Shown one piece after another: positions 1 through 10,620 of a stretch of 64,000 nucleotides of DNA. Where the stretch lies: the NCBI RefSeq assembly GCF_902167145.1, contig NC_050098.1:19302501-19366500 (forward strand), in the 5' to 3' direction. The stretch's first letter is position 1. The number at the start of each line of letters is the position of its first letter. The notes beneath the pieces were generated by a model, which was not told the origin of the DNA, did no database searches, and was given only the letters and a program-made list of their open reading frames with translations. This DNA is from Zea mays (lineage: Eukaryota > Streptophyta > Magnoliopsida > Poales > Poaceae). A program made the position numbers and the translations under genes.

Positions 1-471
1 TGGGAGTCCCTCGGCTCGGTCGGCCTTGCCGCTTACGCGTACTTTCACCCGTCCATGGGACCCCGTCACCGACTCAGTCGAGAAGGCTCGAAGGATTGCT
101 TCGGCAGAAGGGCTTCCGAACGTAAAGACTTGTTCGGTCCGCGGAATCACTTTATCCGAACGCGAGTTACTTATCGCAGAAGGTGATGAGTGAGGTATCC
201 GTATCCCGGAGGCGTAGGAGTCCCTCGGCTCGATCAGCCTTGGCTGCTTACGTGTACTCTGTCGTTTCCAGGACCCACTTTTCGAAGTAGTCAAAAAGCA
301 CGAAAGATATTCTGGCAGAAGAGATCTTTTTTCGAGGAAAATTTCGACGCAGAGGGGGTTCCCCCCTTTTAGCCCCCGAGGGAGGGTCGGGCTTTGCCGA
401 GGCGAGGCCGACCCTTCCTTGATGACTAAACTCTGCGTGGGTGCGAGGTATATGAACAACTTGAAAACATC
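1..471 (-). repeat. 3' noncoding region of Huck-like copy 1 with ~215-bp subrepeats
   Basis: This stretch lies downstream of the pol stop codon. It holds one complete and one partial copy of a repeat recognisable by GTGAGGTATCCGTATCCCGG at about 188-210 followed by a run about CCCTCGGCTCGG; the same block ends at about 1-30. The equivalent region of copy 2 carries the block at 46987, 47646 and 47861, where the last two are 215 bp apart. No coding sequence is supported here. Confidence 0.65.
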
Positions 472-3400
472 TTAAGGGTAGAAGCAACGTAGCTGTTTGA
501 TGTTCCAAGCGTTGCCATAGACCTCGCCTTGACTGTTGGCCAGCTTGTACGTTCCGGGCTTCAGAACTTTGGCGATGACGAATGGCCCCTCCCAGGGGGG
601 CGTGAGCTTGTGCCTCCCTCGGGCGTCTTGCCGCAGCCGAAGCACCAGGTCGCCCACCTGGAGGTCCCGGGGCCGGACCCCTCGGACGTGGTAGCGCCGC
701 AGGGACTGCTGATACCACGCCGAGTGTAGTAAGGCCTTGTCCCGAGCCTCTTCCAGCTGGTCCAGCGAGTCTTCTCGGCTAGCTTGGTTGCTTTGATCGT
801 CGTAGACCCTCGTCCTCGGGGAGCCGTATTCCAGGTCAGTGGGCAAGACGGCCTCGGCCCCGTAGACCAGGAAGAACGGCGTGAAACCCGTGGCCCGACT
901 TGGCGTCGTCCTCAGGCTCCAGACCACCGAGGGGAGTTCCTTCATCCATCGCTTGCCGAACTTGTTGAGGTCGTTGTAAATCCGAGGCTTGAGCCCTTGT
1001 AGAATCATGTCGTTGGCACGCTCTACTTGCCCATTCGTCATGGGATGAGCCACGGCGGCCCAGTCCACTCGGATGTGGTGATCCTCGCAGAAGTCCAAGA
1101 ATTTTCTGCCGGTGAACTGGGTGCCGTTGTCGGTGATGATGGAGTTTGGGACTCTGAAGCGATGGATGATGTTGGTGAAGAACGCCACCGCCTGCTCGGA
1201 CCTGATGCTGTTCAGGGGTCGGACCTCGATCCACTTGGAGAATTTGTCGATGGCGACCAGCAGGTGCGTGTAGCCCCCGGGCGCCTTCTGCAAGGGACCG
1301 ACGAGGTCCAGACCCCACACAGCAAAGGGCCAGGTGATGGTTATCGTCTGCAGAGCTTGAGCGGGCAGGTGGGTCTGCTTCGCATAGAATTGGCACCCTT
1401 CGCAGGTGCGGACAACTCTAGTGGCGTCTGCCACCGCCGTTGGCCAGTAGAAGCCTTGCCGGAAAGCATTCCCGACGAGGGCTCGAGGCGCTGCATGATG
1501 GCCGCAAGCCCCCGAGTGTATTTCTCGCAGGAGTTCCTGACCTTCGGCGATGGAGATGCATCGCTGGAGGATGCCCGAGGGGCTACGGTGGTAGAGCTCC
1601 TTCTCATCGCCCAGCAAGACGAACGACTTGGCGCGTCGCGCTACCCGCCGAGCCTCGGCTTGGTCGAGGGGTAGCTCTCCTTGGCGGAGATATTGCAGGT
1701 ACGGGGTCTGCCAATCTCGATCAGGCGTGGCCCCACTCCGTTCCTCCTCGACGTGCAGTGCCTCGCCCTCGGGGGCCGAGGGTACCTCGGGCTGAACCGA
1801 GGACGCCTCGGGCTGGGCCGAGGGTACCTCAGGCTGGGCCGAGGGTACCTCGGGCTCGGGCGTGTCGTTGATCTTGACGGAGGGTTGATGCAGATCCTGG
1901 GAGAAGACGTCCGGGGGAACCGTCGTTCGCCCCGAGGCTATTTTTGCCAGCTCGTCCGCAGTCTCGTTGTAGCGCCGAGCGATGTGGTTAAGCTCGAGCC
2001 CGTAGAACTTGTCTTCCAGGCGCCGAACCTCATCGCAATAGGCCTCCATCTTCGGGTCGCGACAGTGGGAGTTCTTCATGACTTGGTCGATGATGAGCTG
2101 TGAGTCACCGCGGGCGTCGAGGCGTCTGACCCCTAGCTCGAGGGCGATCCGCAACCCGTTGACCAGAGCCTCGTACTCAGCCACATTGTTGGACGCCGGG
2201 AAATGGAGGCGTAGCACGTAGCGTAGGTGTTTCTCGAGGGGTGAGATGAAGAGCAGGCCCGCGTCGGCTCCCGTCTTCATCAGCGACCCGTCGAAAAACA
2301 TGGTCCAGAGCTCCGGTTGGATCGGAGCCGTCGGCAGCTGGGTGTCGACCCATTCGGCTACGAAGTCCGCCAATACCTGGGACTTGATGGCCTTCCGAGG
2401 GGCGAACGAGATTGTCTCGCCCATGATTTCCACCGCCCACTTTGCGATCCTGCCCGAGGCCTCTCGGCACTGGATGATCTCCCCCAGGGGGAAGGATGAC
2501 ACCACAGTTACCGGATGAGACTCGAAGTAATGTCGCAACTTTCGCCTCGTCAGGATCACTGCATACAGCAGCTTCTGAACTTGTGGGTAGCGGATCTTGG
2601 TTTCGGACAGTACCTCGCTGACGAAGTAAACTGGCCTCTGAACGGGCAATGCATGTCCCTCTTCTTGCTTCTCGACCACAATCGCGGCGCTAACCACCTG
2701 AGTGGTTGCGGCGACGTAGACCAAGAGGGCTTCTCCATCAGCTGGGGGTACCAAGATAGGCGCCTTTGTGAGGAGCGCCTTCAGGTTCCCGAGAGCTTCC
2801 TCGGCCTCAGGGGTCCAAGCGAAACACTCGGCCTTCCTTAACAGGCGGTACAGAGGCAGACCCCTTTCGCCGAGGCGTGAGATGAAGCGGCTCAGGGCCG
2901 CGAGACATCCCATGACCCTCTGTACGCCTTCTAAGTCCTTGATGGGCCCCATGCTGGTGATAGCCGCGATCTTCTCCGGGTTGGCTTCGATGCCTCGCTC
3001 GGAGACGATGAACCCCAAGAGCATGCCCCGGGGCACCCCGAAGACACACTTCTCGGGATTGAGCTTGACGCCTTTCGCTTTGAGACATCGGAATGTCACT
3101 TCAAGGTCGGAGAGGAGGTCGGAAACCTTTCTTGTCTTGACTACGATGTCATCGATGTAGGCCTCGACTGTGCGACCGATGTGTTCGCCGAACACATGGT
3201 TCATGCACCGCTGGTACGTCGCGCCCACATTCCTCAAACCGAACGGCATGGTGACATAGCAGTACATGCCGAAGGGCGTGATGAAAGAAGTCGCGAGCTG
3301 GTCGGACTCTTTCATCCGGATTTGGTGATACCCTGAGTAGGCATCGAGGAAGGACAGGGTTTCGCACCCAGCAGTGGAATCCACGATTTGATCAATGCGA

Positions 3401-3741
3401 GGTAGAGGGTAGGGAACCTTCGGACATGCTTTGTTGAGACCAGTGTAGTCTACACACATCCACCATTTCCCCCCTTTCTTTCTCACAAGCACAGGGTTGG
3501 CAAGCCATTCGGGATGGAATACCTCTTTGATGAACCCTGCTGCCATTAGCTTGTGGATCTCCTCGCCTATCACTCTGCGCTTCTCCTCGTCGAATCGGCG
3601 CAGAGGCTACCTGACGGGTCGGGCTCCGGCCCGAATATCCAGCGAGTGCTCGGCGACATCCCTCGGTATGTCGGGCATGTCCGAGGGACTCCACGCAAAG
3701 ACGTCGGCGTTTGCGCGGAGAAAGTCGACGAGCACTGCTTC
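472..3741 (-). pseudogene. pol: Huck-like pol, copy 1: RT, RNase H, second RNase H, integrase
   Basis: The frame is open for 1033 codons from 3573 to 472. It encodes a reverse transcriptase (MCVDYTGLNKACPK, then FLDAYSGYHQ, catalytic YIDD near 3150), a Gypsy RNase H with the usual catalytic positions weakened, and then a second RNase H of the type seen in Tat elements (FFDGS, EYEAL, DSQLI, and a late N-x3-AD motif). An integrase follows with an HHCC zinc-binding N-terminus (H, H, CEGCQ) and a DDE core (GLDLVGP, ITDNGTQF, VERAND), ending in a GKLTPPWEGPF-like C-terminus. Upstream, the same frame is closed by TAG at 3607-3609, which copy 2 lacks, and by TAG at 3742-3744, which copy 2 shares. 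It would act in cytoplasmic particles to copy and integrate the element. It is probably dead because gag-protease upstream is broken. Confidence 0.85.
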
Positions 3742-6700
3742 CTATTTGGGGTCGAGCCCGGAACCGATCCGGATCTGCTTGGAGGCGTCGCCACTGGGGT
3801 CGAGAGGGACGGCCTTAACCGTCTCCGCTGGCTCAAAGTTGCCGGCATAACGCTTCACGTCTGGCACCTCTTTGGAGAGGTTCTCCAGGTCGGCGATGAG
3901 GGCCTCGGACTCGGCGAGGGCCTCGGCGTACTCCACGCACTCCATGTCGCATTCGAACGCGTGTTTGTACGTGGGGCCGACGGTGATGACCCCGTTGGGG
4001 CCCGGCATCTTGAGCTTCAGGTAGGTGTAGTTGGGGACGGTCATGAACTTCGCGTAGCATGGCCTCCCCAGTATCGCGTGGTAGGTTCCTCGGAACCCGA
4101 CTACCTCAAACGTCAAAGTCTCCCTTCGGAAGTTGGAGGGCGTTCCGAAGCAGACGGGAAGGTCGAGCCGTCCGAGGGGCTGGACGCGCTTCCCAGGAAT
4201 GATCCCGTGGAAGGGCGCAGCACCTGCTCGGACGGAGGACAGATCGACGCGCAGGAGCCTGAGGGTTTCGGCGTAGATGATGTTGAGGCAGCTGCCCCCG
4301 TCCATCAGGACCTTGGTGAGCCTGACGTCGCCGACGATGGGGTCGACGACGAGCGGGTATTTCCCCGGGCTCGGCACGTGGTCGGGGTGGTCGGCTTGGT
4401 CAAAGGTGATGGGCTTGTCGGACCAGTCTAGGTAGACTGGCGCCGCCACCTTCACCGAGCAGACCTCCCGGCGCTCTTGCTTGCGATGCCGAGCTGAGGC
4501 ATTCGCCGCATGCCCACCGTAGATCATGAAGCAGCCGCGGACCTCGGGGAACTCTCCTGCTTGGCGATCTTCCTTTTTGTCATCGTCGCGGGCCCTGCCT
4601 CCCTCTGCGGGTGGCCCGACCCTGTGGAAGTGGCGCCGAAGCATGACGCACTCCTCAAGGGTGTGCTTGACGGGCCCCTGATGGTAGGGGCACGACTCTT
4701 TGAGCATCTTGTCAAAAAGGTTAGCACCTCCGGGGGGCTTCCGAGGGTTCTTGTACTCGGCGGTGGCGACAAGGTCCGCGTCGGCGGCGTCGCGTTTCGC
4801 TTGCGACTTCTTCTTGCCTTTCTTCTTGGCGCCGCGCGGAGCAGACGCCTCGGGAGCCCCTTCCGATGGGCGGCCTTGGGGCTGCTTGTCCTTTCGAAAG
4901 ATGGCCTCGACCGCCTCCTGGCCAGAGGCGAACTTGGTGGCGATGTCCATCAGCTCGCTCACCCTGGTGGGGGTCTTGCGACCCAACTTACTCACCAGGT
5001 CGCGGCAGGTGGTGCCGGCAAGGAACGCGCCGATGACATTCGAGTCGGTGATGTTGGGCAGCTCGGTGCGCTGCTTCGAGAATCACCGGATGTAGTCCCG
5101 AAGAGACTCTCCCGGCTGCTGCCGGTAGCTTCGGAGGTCCTAGGAATTCCCGGGGCGCACGTACGTGCCCTGGAAATTGCCGGCGAAGGCTTGGACCAAA
5201 TCATCCCAGCTGGAGATCTGCCCCGGAGGCAGGTGCTCCAACCAGGCGCGAGCAGTGTCAGAGAGGAACAGGGGGAGGTTGCGGATGATGAGGTTGTCGT
5301 CGTCCGTTCCACCCAGTTGGCAGGCCAGGCGGTAGTCTGCGAGCCACAGTTCCGGTCTCGTTTCCCCCGAGTACTTTGTGATAGTAGTCGGGGGTCAGAA
5401 CCGGGCCGGGAACGGCGCCCGTCGGATGGCCCGACTGAAGGCCTGCGGACCGGGTGGTTCGGGCGAGGGACTCCGATCCTCCCCGCTGTCGTAGCGTCCC
5501 CCACGCCTGGGGTGGTAGCCTCGGCGCACCCTTTCGTCGAGGTGGGCCCGACGGTCGCGACGATGGTGCTCGTTGCCGAGGTGGCCCGGGGCCGCAGGCG
5601 CGGTGTTGCGCGTGCGCCCGGTGTAAACCGAGGCTTCCCGCATGAATCGGGAAGTCGCGACATGAGGTTCCGAGGGGTATCCCTGCCTTTGAGAGGCAGA
5701 GCTGTCGGCCCGTCGGGCCGCAGCGCCTTCCAGGAGATTCTTGAGCTCTCCCTGGATTCGCCGACCCTCGGTGGTTGACGGCTTCGGCATCGCGCGGAGG
5801 AGCATCGCTGCGGCTGCCAGGTTCTGACCGACCCCGCTGGATGCGGGTGGCGGCCTGACCCTGACGTCGTTGGCGACGCGGTGCTGGAAACCCTGGGGCA
5901 GGTGACGTATTTCTCCGGCCGGGGGTTGGCCCGCCCATACCTGCCCGACGTCCCGGCGGATCGACTCAAGCGCTCCTGCTCCCTCGTCGAGCCTGGCCTG
6001 CGCCCCGCGGACTTGCTCGAGCTGTGGGTCGTGACCCCCCGCCGGAACGGGGACCACAGCTAGCTCCCGCGGGATGTCAGCGTGAGGCACCGGCCTAGGG
6101 AGATCACCGTCCTCCGGCATGCCGAGATGGTTGCCTTCGGGGGGATCCCCTAGCTCGACGTGGAAACATTCGCGGCTTGGGCCGCAGTCCTTGTTGTCAA
6201 GGCTGCGGCTACCGTCGGAACAGTCGGAGAGGCAGTAGTCACATGCGGTCATAAATTCCCGCATGGCACTAGGGTTGCCAAATCCAGAGAAATCCCAACA
6301 GATGCTGGGATCGTCATCTTCCTCGGACCCAGAGGGCCCGTAGGTCGAGACGTCCGTCAATCGGTCCCAAGGCGACCGCATACGAAACCCCAGAGGGGTT
6401 GCACTCGCCTCAACGAGAGCGTCCGCCAAAGCGAGGTCGCTAGGCGGGTTGAGGCCGAGTCGAAATAACGTAGGATGGGAATCAGTCAGTACCTTTTGGT
6501 CGACGAGGAGCGGCATAGTCACGTCGGGGACTGATTGTACCGTCGTCTTAGGTACGAGGGTGACACCCTGCAAGCCCTCCGCGAGCGCGCTGGCGTCGTC
6601 CACTTGCTTGGGCTTGGTGTGTCGCGGGGGGACGGCGCTCGCCTTCGTCTCAAACGCGAGGTCGACGCCCGACGCGCCCCCCGTTGGGGCGCTGGGGACG

Positions 6701-6990
6701 TCGATTCGCTCGACAGCCGACGAAGCGCGGCCTCCCGCTTGGCCTTGGTTGTCCCACCTCCTCCTCCGTGGGCGGGGGAGAGGACGGGGCGAGCTCGAAT
6801 GCTGTTCTTCCACCACGCGGGGAAGATGTCGTCCATTCCGCCGCCGGCGGGCGGGTTGTCGGCCGCCATTGTCGTTGTCGCGCGGCGGTGGAAGGAGTAT
6901 CATGTCGTAGCTGCCGTCGAAGGACATGAACTCAAGACTCCCGAAACGGAGCACCGTCCCGGGCCGGAGAGGTTGCTGGAGACTGCCCAT
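3742..6990 (-). pseudogene. gag: Huck-like gag-protease, copy 1, three internal stops
   Basis: This is one reading frame, in phase with pol, from about 6990 (the ATG in the 5' leader; a second possible start lies about 20 codons in) down to the TAG at 3742-3744. The first ~530 codons are a low-complexity, acidic and Arg-rich N-terminal extension. The capsid-type retrotransposon gag core follows around 5380-4950 (ARAWLEHLP, QAFAGNFQGTY, DYIR, FSKQ, then LAGTTCRDL). The region 4150-4400 holds the protease-like fold (VLMDGGSCLNII, then AILGRP). In-frame stops are TGA 5395-5397, TAG 5140-5142 and TGA 5083-5085. The first is shared with copy 2. The other two fit C-to-T or G-to-A decay of CGA and TGG codons that are still intact in copy 2. 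The protein would form the virus-like particle; this copy cannot make it in full length. Confidence 0.8.
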
Positions 6991-7030
6991 CTGGAGCTTG
7001 ACGGGAGGCTGTTCGTCAGCACGCAGCAGG

Positions 7031-7048
7031 CCCCTACCTGGCGCGCCA
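7031..7048 (-). other. Primer binding site of Huck-like copy 1
   Basis: Two bases inside the 5' LTR, the minus strand reads TGGCGCGCCAGGTAGGGG, beginning with the TGG expected opposite a tRNA CCA end. The copy-2 site differs at one base. I cannot assign the tRNA from memory. Confidence 0.6.
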
Positions 7049-7350
7049 ACTGTCGGCGTCTCGAGACCAGGGGGTCCCTAAGCCGACGAGTGAGTGTGCC
7101 GCGTGCCCCAGCCCAGATGGGTCGAGCGCGTGGGCGAGCGCGAAGGGGGGAAGCGAGGTGGCCGGAGATGGGCGTGAGAGAGGTGGAAATCCTGCGGCCT
7201 TCGTGTTCGTCCCGCGCCCAGGTCGGGTGCGCTTGCAGTAGGGGGTTACAAGCGTCCACGCGGGTGAGGGAAGCGAGCGGCCCCAAGAGAGCGCCTGTCC
7301 CGCCCTCGTCCCCGCGCGGCCAACCTTCTCTAAGAAGGCCCTGGTCCTTC

Positions 7351-7358
7351 CTTTTATA
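7351..7358 (-). promoter_or_regulatory. TATA box of Huck-like 5' LTR
   Basis: The minus strand reads CCTATAAAAGGAAGG here. The same box lies at the same relative place in both LTRs of copy 2 (38162-38169 and 55073-55080). Transcription would run toward gag. Confidence 0.6.
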
Positions 7359-7807
7359 GGCGTAAGGAGAGGATCCAGGTGTACAATGGGGGTGTAGCAG
7401 AGTGCTACGTGTCTAGCGAGGGAGAGCTAGCGCCCTAAGTACATGCCGATGTGGCAGCCGGAGAGATCTTGGCACCCAGTCGGTGTGATGTCGTGGCCGT
7501 CGGAGGAGCAGCGGAGCCTGGAGGAGGGACAGCTGTCGGAGCGGTCGAGTCCTTGCTGACGTCCTCCTGCTTCCGTAAGAGAGCTGAGAGCCGCCGTCGT
7601 CACAGGGCACGTGGGGCGCCATCATTGCCTATCTGGCGGAGCTAGCCAGATGGGACACCGGTCTTGTTCTTTGCGGCCCGAGTCGGCTCGGGGTAGGGTG
7701 ATGATGACGCTTCCTGTTGACGTGGCGGGCCCGCGCCCGAGGTCGGGCGACGTGGGGGCTCCTCCGAAGCCGGGGTTGAGTCTGTCTTCCGTGGCCGAGG
7801 CCGAGCC

Positions 7808-8450
7808 CGAGCCCCTGGGTCGGGCGAGGTGGAGGTCATTCGGCAGAGGCCGGGGCGGAGTCCGAGCCCTGGGGTCGGGCGAAGCGGAGTTCATCGTCTT
7901 CTGGGGCTGAGCCCGAGTCCGAGCCCTGGGTCGGGCGAAGCGGAGTTCGTCGTCTTCTGGGGCTGAGCCCGAGTCCGAGCCCTGGGTCGGGCGGAGCGGA
8001 GTTCGTCGTCTTCTGGGGCTGAGCCCGAGTCCGAGCCCTGGGTCGGGCGGAGTGGAGTTCGTCATCTTCTGGGGCTGAGCCCGAGTCCGAGCCCTGGGTC
8101 GGGCGGAGCAGAGTTCGTCGTCTTCCGGGGCTTAGCCCGAGTCCGAGCCCTGGGTCGGGCGGAGCGGAGTTCGCCGTCTTCCGGGGCTTAGCCCGAGTCC
8201 GAGCCCTGGGTCGGGCGGAGCGGAGTTCGCCGTCTTCCGGGGCTTAGCCCGAGTCCGAGCCCTGGGTCGGGCGGAGCGGAGCTCGCCGTCTTCTGGGGCT
8301 TAGCCCGAGTCCGAGCCCTGGGTCGGGCGGAGCGGAGTTCGCCGTCTTCCGGGGCTTAGCCCGAGTCCGAGCCCTAGGTCGGGCGGAGCGGAGCTCGCCG
8401 TCTTCCGGGGCTTAGCCCGAGTCCGAGCCCTGGGTCGGGCGGAGCGGAGT
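7808..8450. repeat. 56-bp tandem array inside the Huck-like LTR, about 11-12 units
   Basis: Units contain GAGCCCTGGGTCGGGCG and GGGGCTGAGCCCGAGTCC. Starts at 7921, 7977 and 8033 give a period of 56 bp. The array lies in the sense U3 region, upstream of the TATA box, so it may act as an enhancer-like or spacer block (inference). Confidence 0.85.
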
Positions 8451-8778
8451 TTCCTATGGCGCCTTTGCGTTAAATGCTCCTGCGACTCGGTCGGTCAGCG
8501 CGGCGATTTAGTCAGGGTTGCTTCTTAGCGAAGGCAAGGCCTCGGGCGAGCCGGAGATGTGTCTGCCATTAAAAGGGGGGCCTCGGGCGAGACGGAAAAC
8601 CCCTCGGGGTCGGCTGCCCTTGCCCGAGGCTAGGCTCGGGCGAGGCGTGATCGAGTCGCTCGTATGGACTGATCCCTGACTTAATCGCACCCATCAGGCC
8701 TCTGCAGCTTTATGCTGATGGGGGTTACCAGCTGAGAATTAGGCGTCTTGAGGGTACCCCTAATTATGGTCCCCAACA

Positions 8779-9599
8779 CATCATCCACTGGGACAAGGAA
8801 TTAGTTCTCTAAGACTTCTCGACTCAGACTATCTCCAACAGCTTATTCATTTTCATTCTTATATCCAAACTACACTCTACAAACAGTGCAGTCTAGTGTA
8901 GAATAGTGTAAAACGGTGTTTTGTGTAACCATATGTGCAAACTGCTAGACACGGTCTAAAAGCAATATAATATCTCCCTTATTTCTTGTTTTCATGATAG
9001 ATTTAAAGATTAGCATGAATTGCTAGCGTTTGAAGGAAAAATATATATGAGTAGAGAAGCAAAGGATTTTAGGTGATCAAATACGTTATGAAACTTTGAT
9101 TGAATCTAGTTGCATGTGCTCGATATTTACGATAGTTATTTCGTTAGAAATTTGACTTGACGTGTTTGTGTTTAGGTTAAATTTGATCAATATCCTTAGG
9201 TTTTAGTTTGTTAGTAATAACGTTTAGGGTTTGATTTAGTTAGTTTGTTGGTAAGGATACACGTCTATGTTAGTTTGAAATGCTTAGTTTACTGGATAAC
9301 TCAAAGAGACATTTTCTCTTAGATATCTCTGTTTCGATATATGCAGGACATGTGGTAGGGTAGAAGTGGCGAAAACGGGGCCATCATAAAGATTTATACC
9401 TAGATGCGTCTTGCAAGGACGCATATGTCTATCCTAAGCTACCAGTGACTAACTGTGACTGTCGTGAACCAGCCCATATATCTCAATCGAGGTATCCAAA
9501 CACAGTTGCTTGTTGTTTCTACATATATGGTTGTTTTAATGTAAGTAATCATTTGTAAATATTATATTACATTGTCCCTTGATATGTGTTATTAAATTA
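8779..9599. other. AT-rich DNA without recognisable gene
   Basis: It begins with the base run CATCA just outside the Huck-like LTR. No long open frame, LTR end or terminal inverted repeat is visible. The piece at 9345-9480 looks like eroded coding or transposon sequence but gives no readable protein. Confidence 0.5.
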
Positions 9600-10620
9600 C
9601 TAATAGGTCAGTGCCATCAACCTGTGTAGGAAAAATGAGAGGTGCCTTTTCTTTTAGTGGATCAATGATCCTAACAAGTTTAACACAAGGTATCTATTTT
9701 TCATTGTCCGGTGGAGAGGGAGACGACCACACGAGCGCTTGGAGCGATGAGTTTGATTGTCCCCCAACCCTCTGTCAATGACGGCTATGGAGAAGAGCAA
9801 AGCCACCAATAAACACATTGAGAACTCTTCTTCGTGTGATTGAGAAGGTGCAACTATCCTTGCACCTAGGGGTTCGCTTGAGTTCGAGTGTGGTAACAAG
9901 AACGAAGTAAGTGTATCTTTGTTTCTCTTTACCTTTGTATTTGCATGCCGAGAATTAATAATATGTCCTCATTTCTTGAAGGATATTAGAAGTGTCATTT
10001 TGTGAGCAGGCATACAGACCTAAGTATGATTGGTTGGAGTCAAAGGAAAAGGAGAAACAAAAGGAGCATACCATAGACTCGTAGTCCTCTTCAAATATGG
10101 AATTAAAGGCCACTACGACCTAGTTTCTTTGGAGCTTATAAGGTCATTGGTGCGGCTATATGGTCGATTATAACGAGGTTGGTGTGACCTTTTCTTAAAG
10201 AACATTAAATTAAACCTTTGGCATGTAATGCCTATTTTTATATCAATAGAGCACTAGAAAATATGATTAGGATGATCTCAATTTTAGTCGTGAATTTAAG
10301 GATATAATTAGGAGGAAGCAAGTAATGCAACAGAAGTTAAAGTGTGGATCTCATCTCATCTATAGCTTTGGTAGGCTTTATAAAGAGAAGTTACGTCGTC
10401 AAACATGGGGACATGGTCTACTTCAACTGATACATCTAGGTACAAATGAGTGGTATGTTTAGAAGATGTAAAGGCAATAGACTGTTGTGCAGAAGACAGA
10501 GGAGGAGAGGGCAAGAGAGAAGGAAAAAGTTCAAATGCAACCCATAAAGGATCTCATTATTGTATCGCCTATTGAGTGCTTGGACTATGTAATTGTTTTG
10601 TTACCCATTTTTATTTTTAA
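9600..10620 (+). pseudogene. Possible decayed transposon-associated coding region
   Basis: Conceptual plus-strand translation gives short plausible stretches broken by many stops. One is at about 9650-9900. Another, at about 10495-10545, is Glu/Arg/Lys-rich (EEERAREKEK). The style recalls the gene fragments carried by grass DNA transposons, with a charged C-terminal helix, but I do not recognise a family with confidence. A shadow open frame of 81 codons on the other strand at 9654-9899 has no known motif. It could equally be chance composition. Confidence 0.2.

Larger units (their letters stand above)
1..8778 (-). mobile_element. Huck-like Gypsy (Tat-type) LTR retrotransposon, copy 1, 3' end outside window
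   Basis: Read on the minus strand this is 5' LTR (8778-7051), PBS, gag, protease, RT, RNase H, second RNase H, integrase and the start of the 3' noncoding region. The 3' LTR is cut off by the left edge. The LTR ends TGTTGGGGACC and CGACA, the domain order with integrase last, and close similarity to the complete copy at 37871-56395 define the family. The 5 bases outside the right LTR end are CATCA (8779-8783); the matching duplication must lie left of the window. The name Huck is from memory of the LTR start and could be a related maize family such as Flip or Xilon. The Gypsy/Tat assignment is firmer than the family name. Confidence 0.8.
7051..8778 (-). repeat. 5' LTR of Huck-like copy 1 (1728 bp)
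   Basis: On the plus strand it starts TGTCGGCGTCTCGAG and ends GGTCCCCAACA, so the sense start is TGTTGGGGACC. It aligns end to end with the two LTRs of copy 2 (1616 and 1614 bp). Most of the length difference lies in the internal 56-bp tandem array. A minus-strand TATA box is at 7351-7358. Confidence 0.88.

Noticed and set aside
4510..5969. Overlapping frames of 200-420 codons on both strands over gag
   Set aside because: They are shadows of the gag-protease frame in GC-rich DNA. The true frame shows gag and protease motifs and is collinear in copy 2.
7808..8450. Regular repeats that could suggest a CRISPR array
   Set aside because: The repeats are head-to-tail with no unique spacers, and lie inside a plant LTR.
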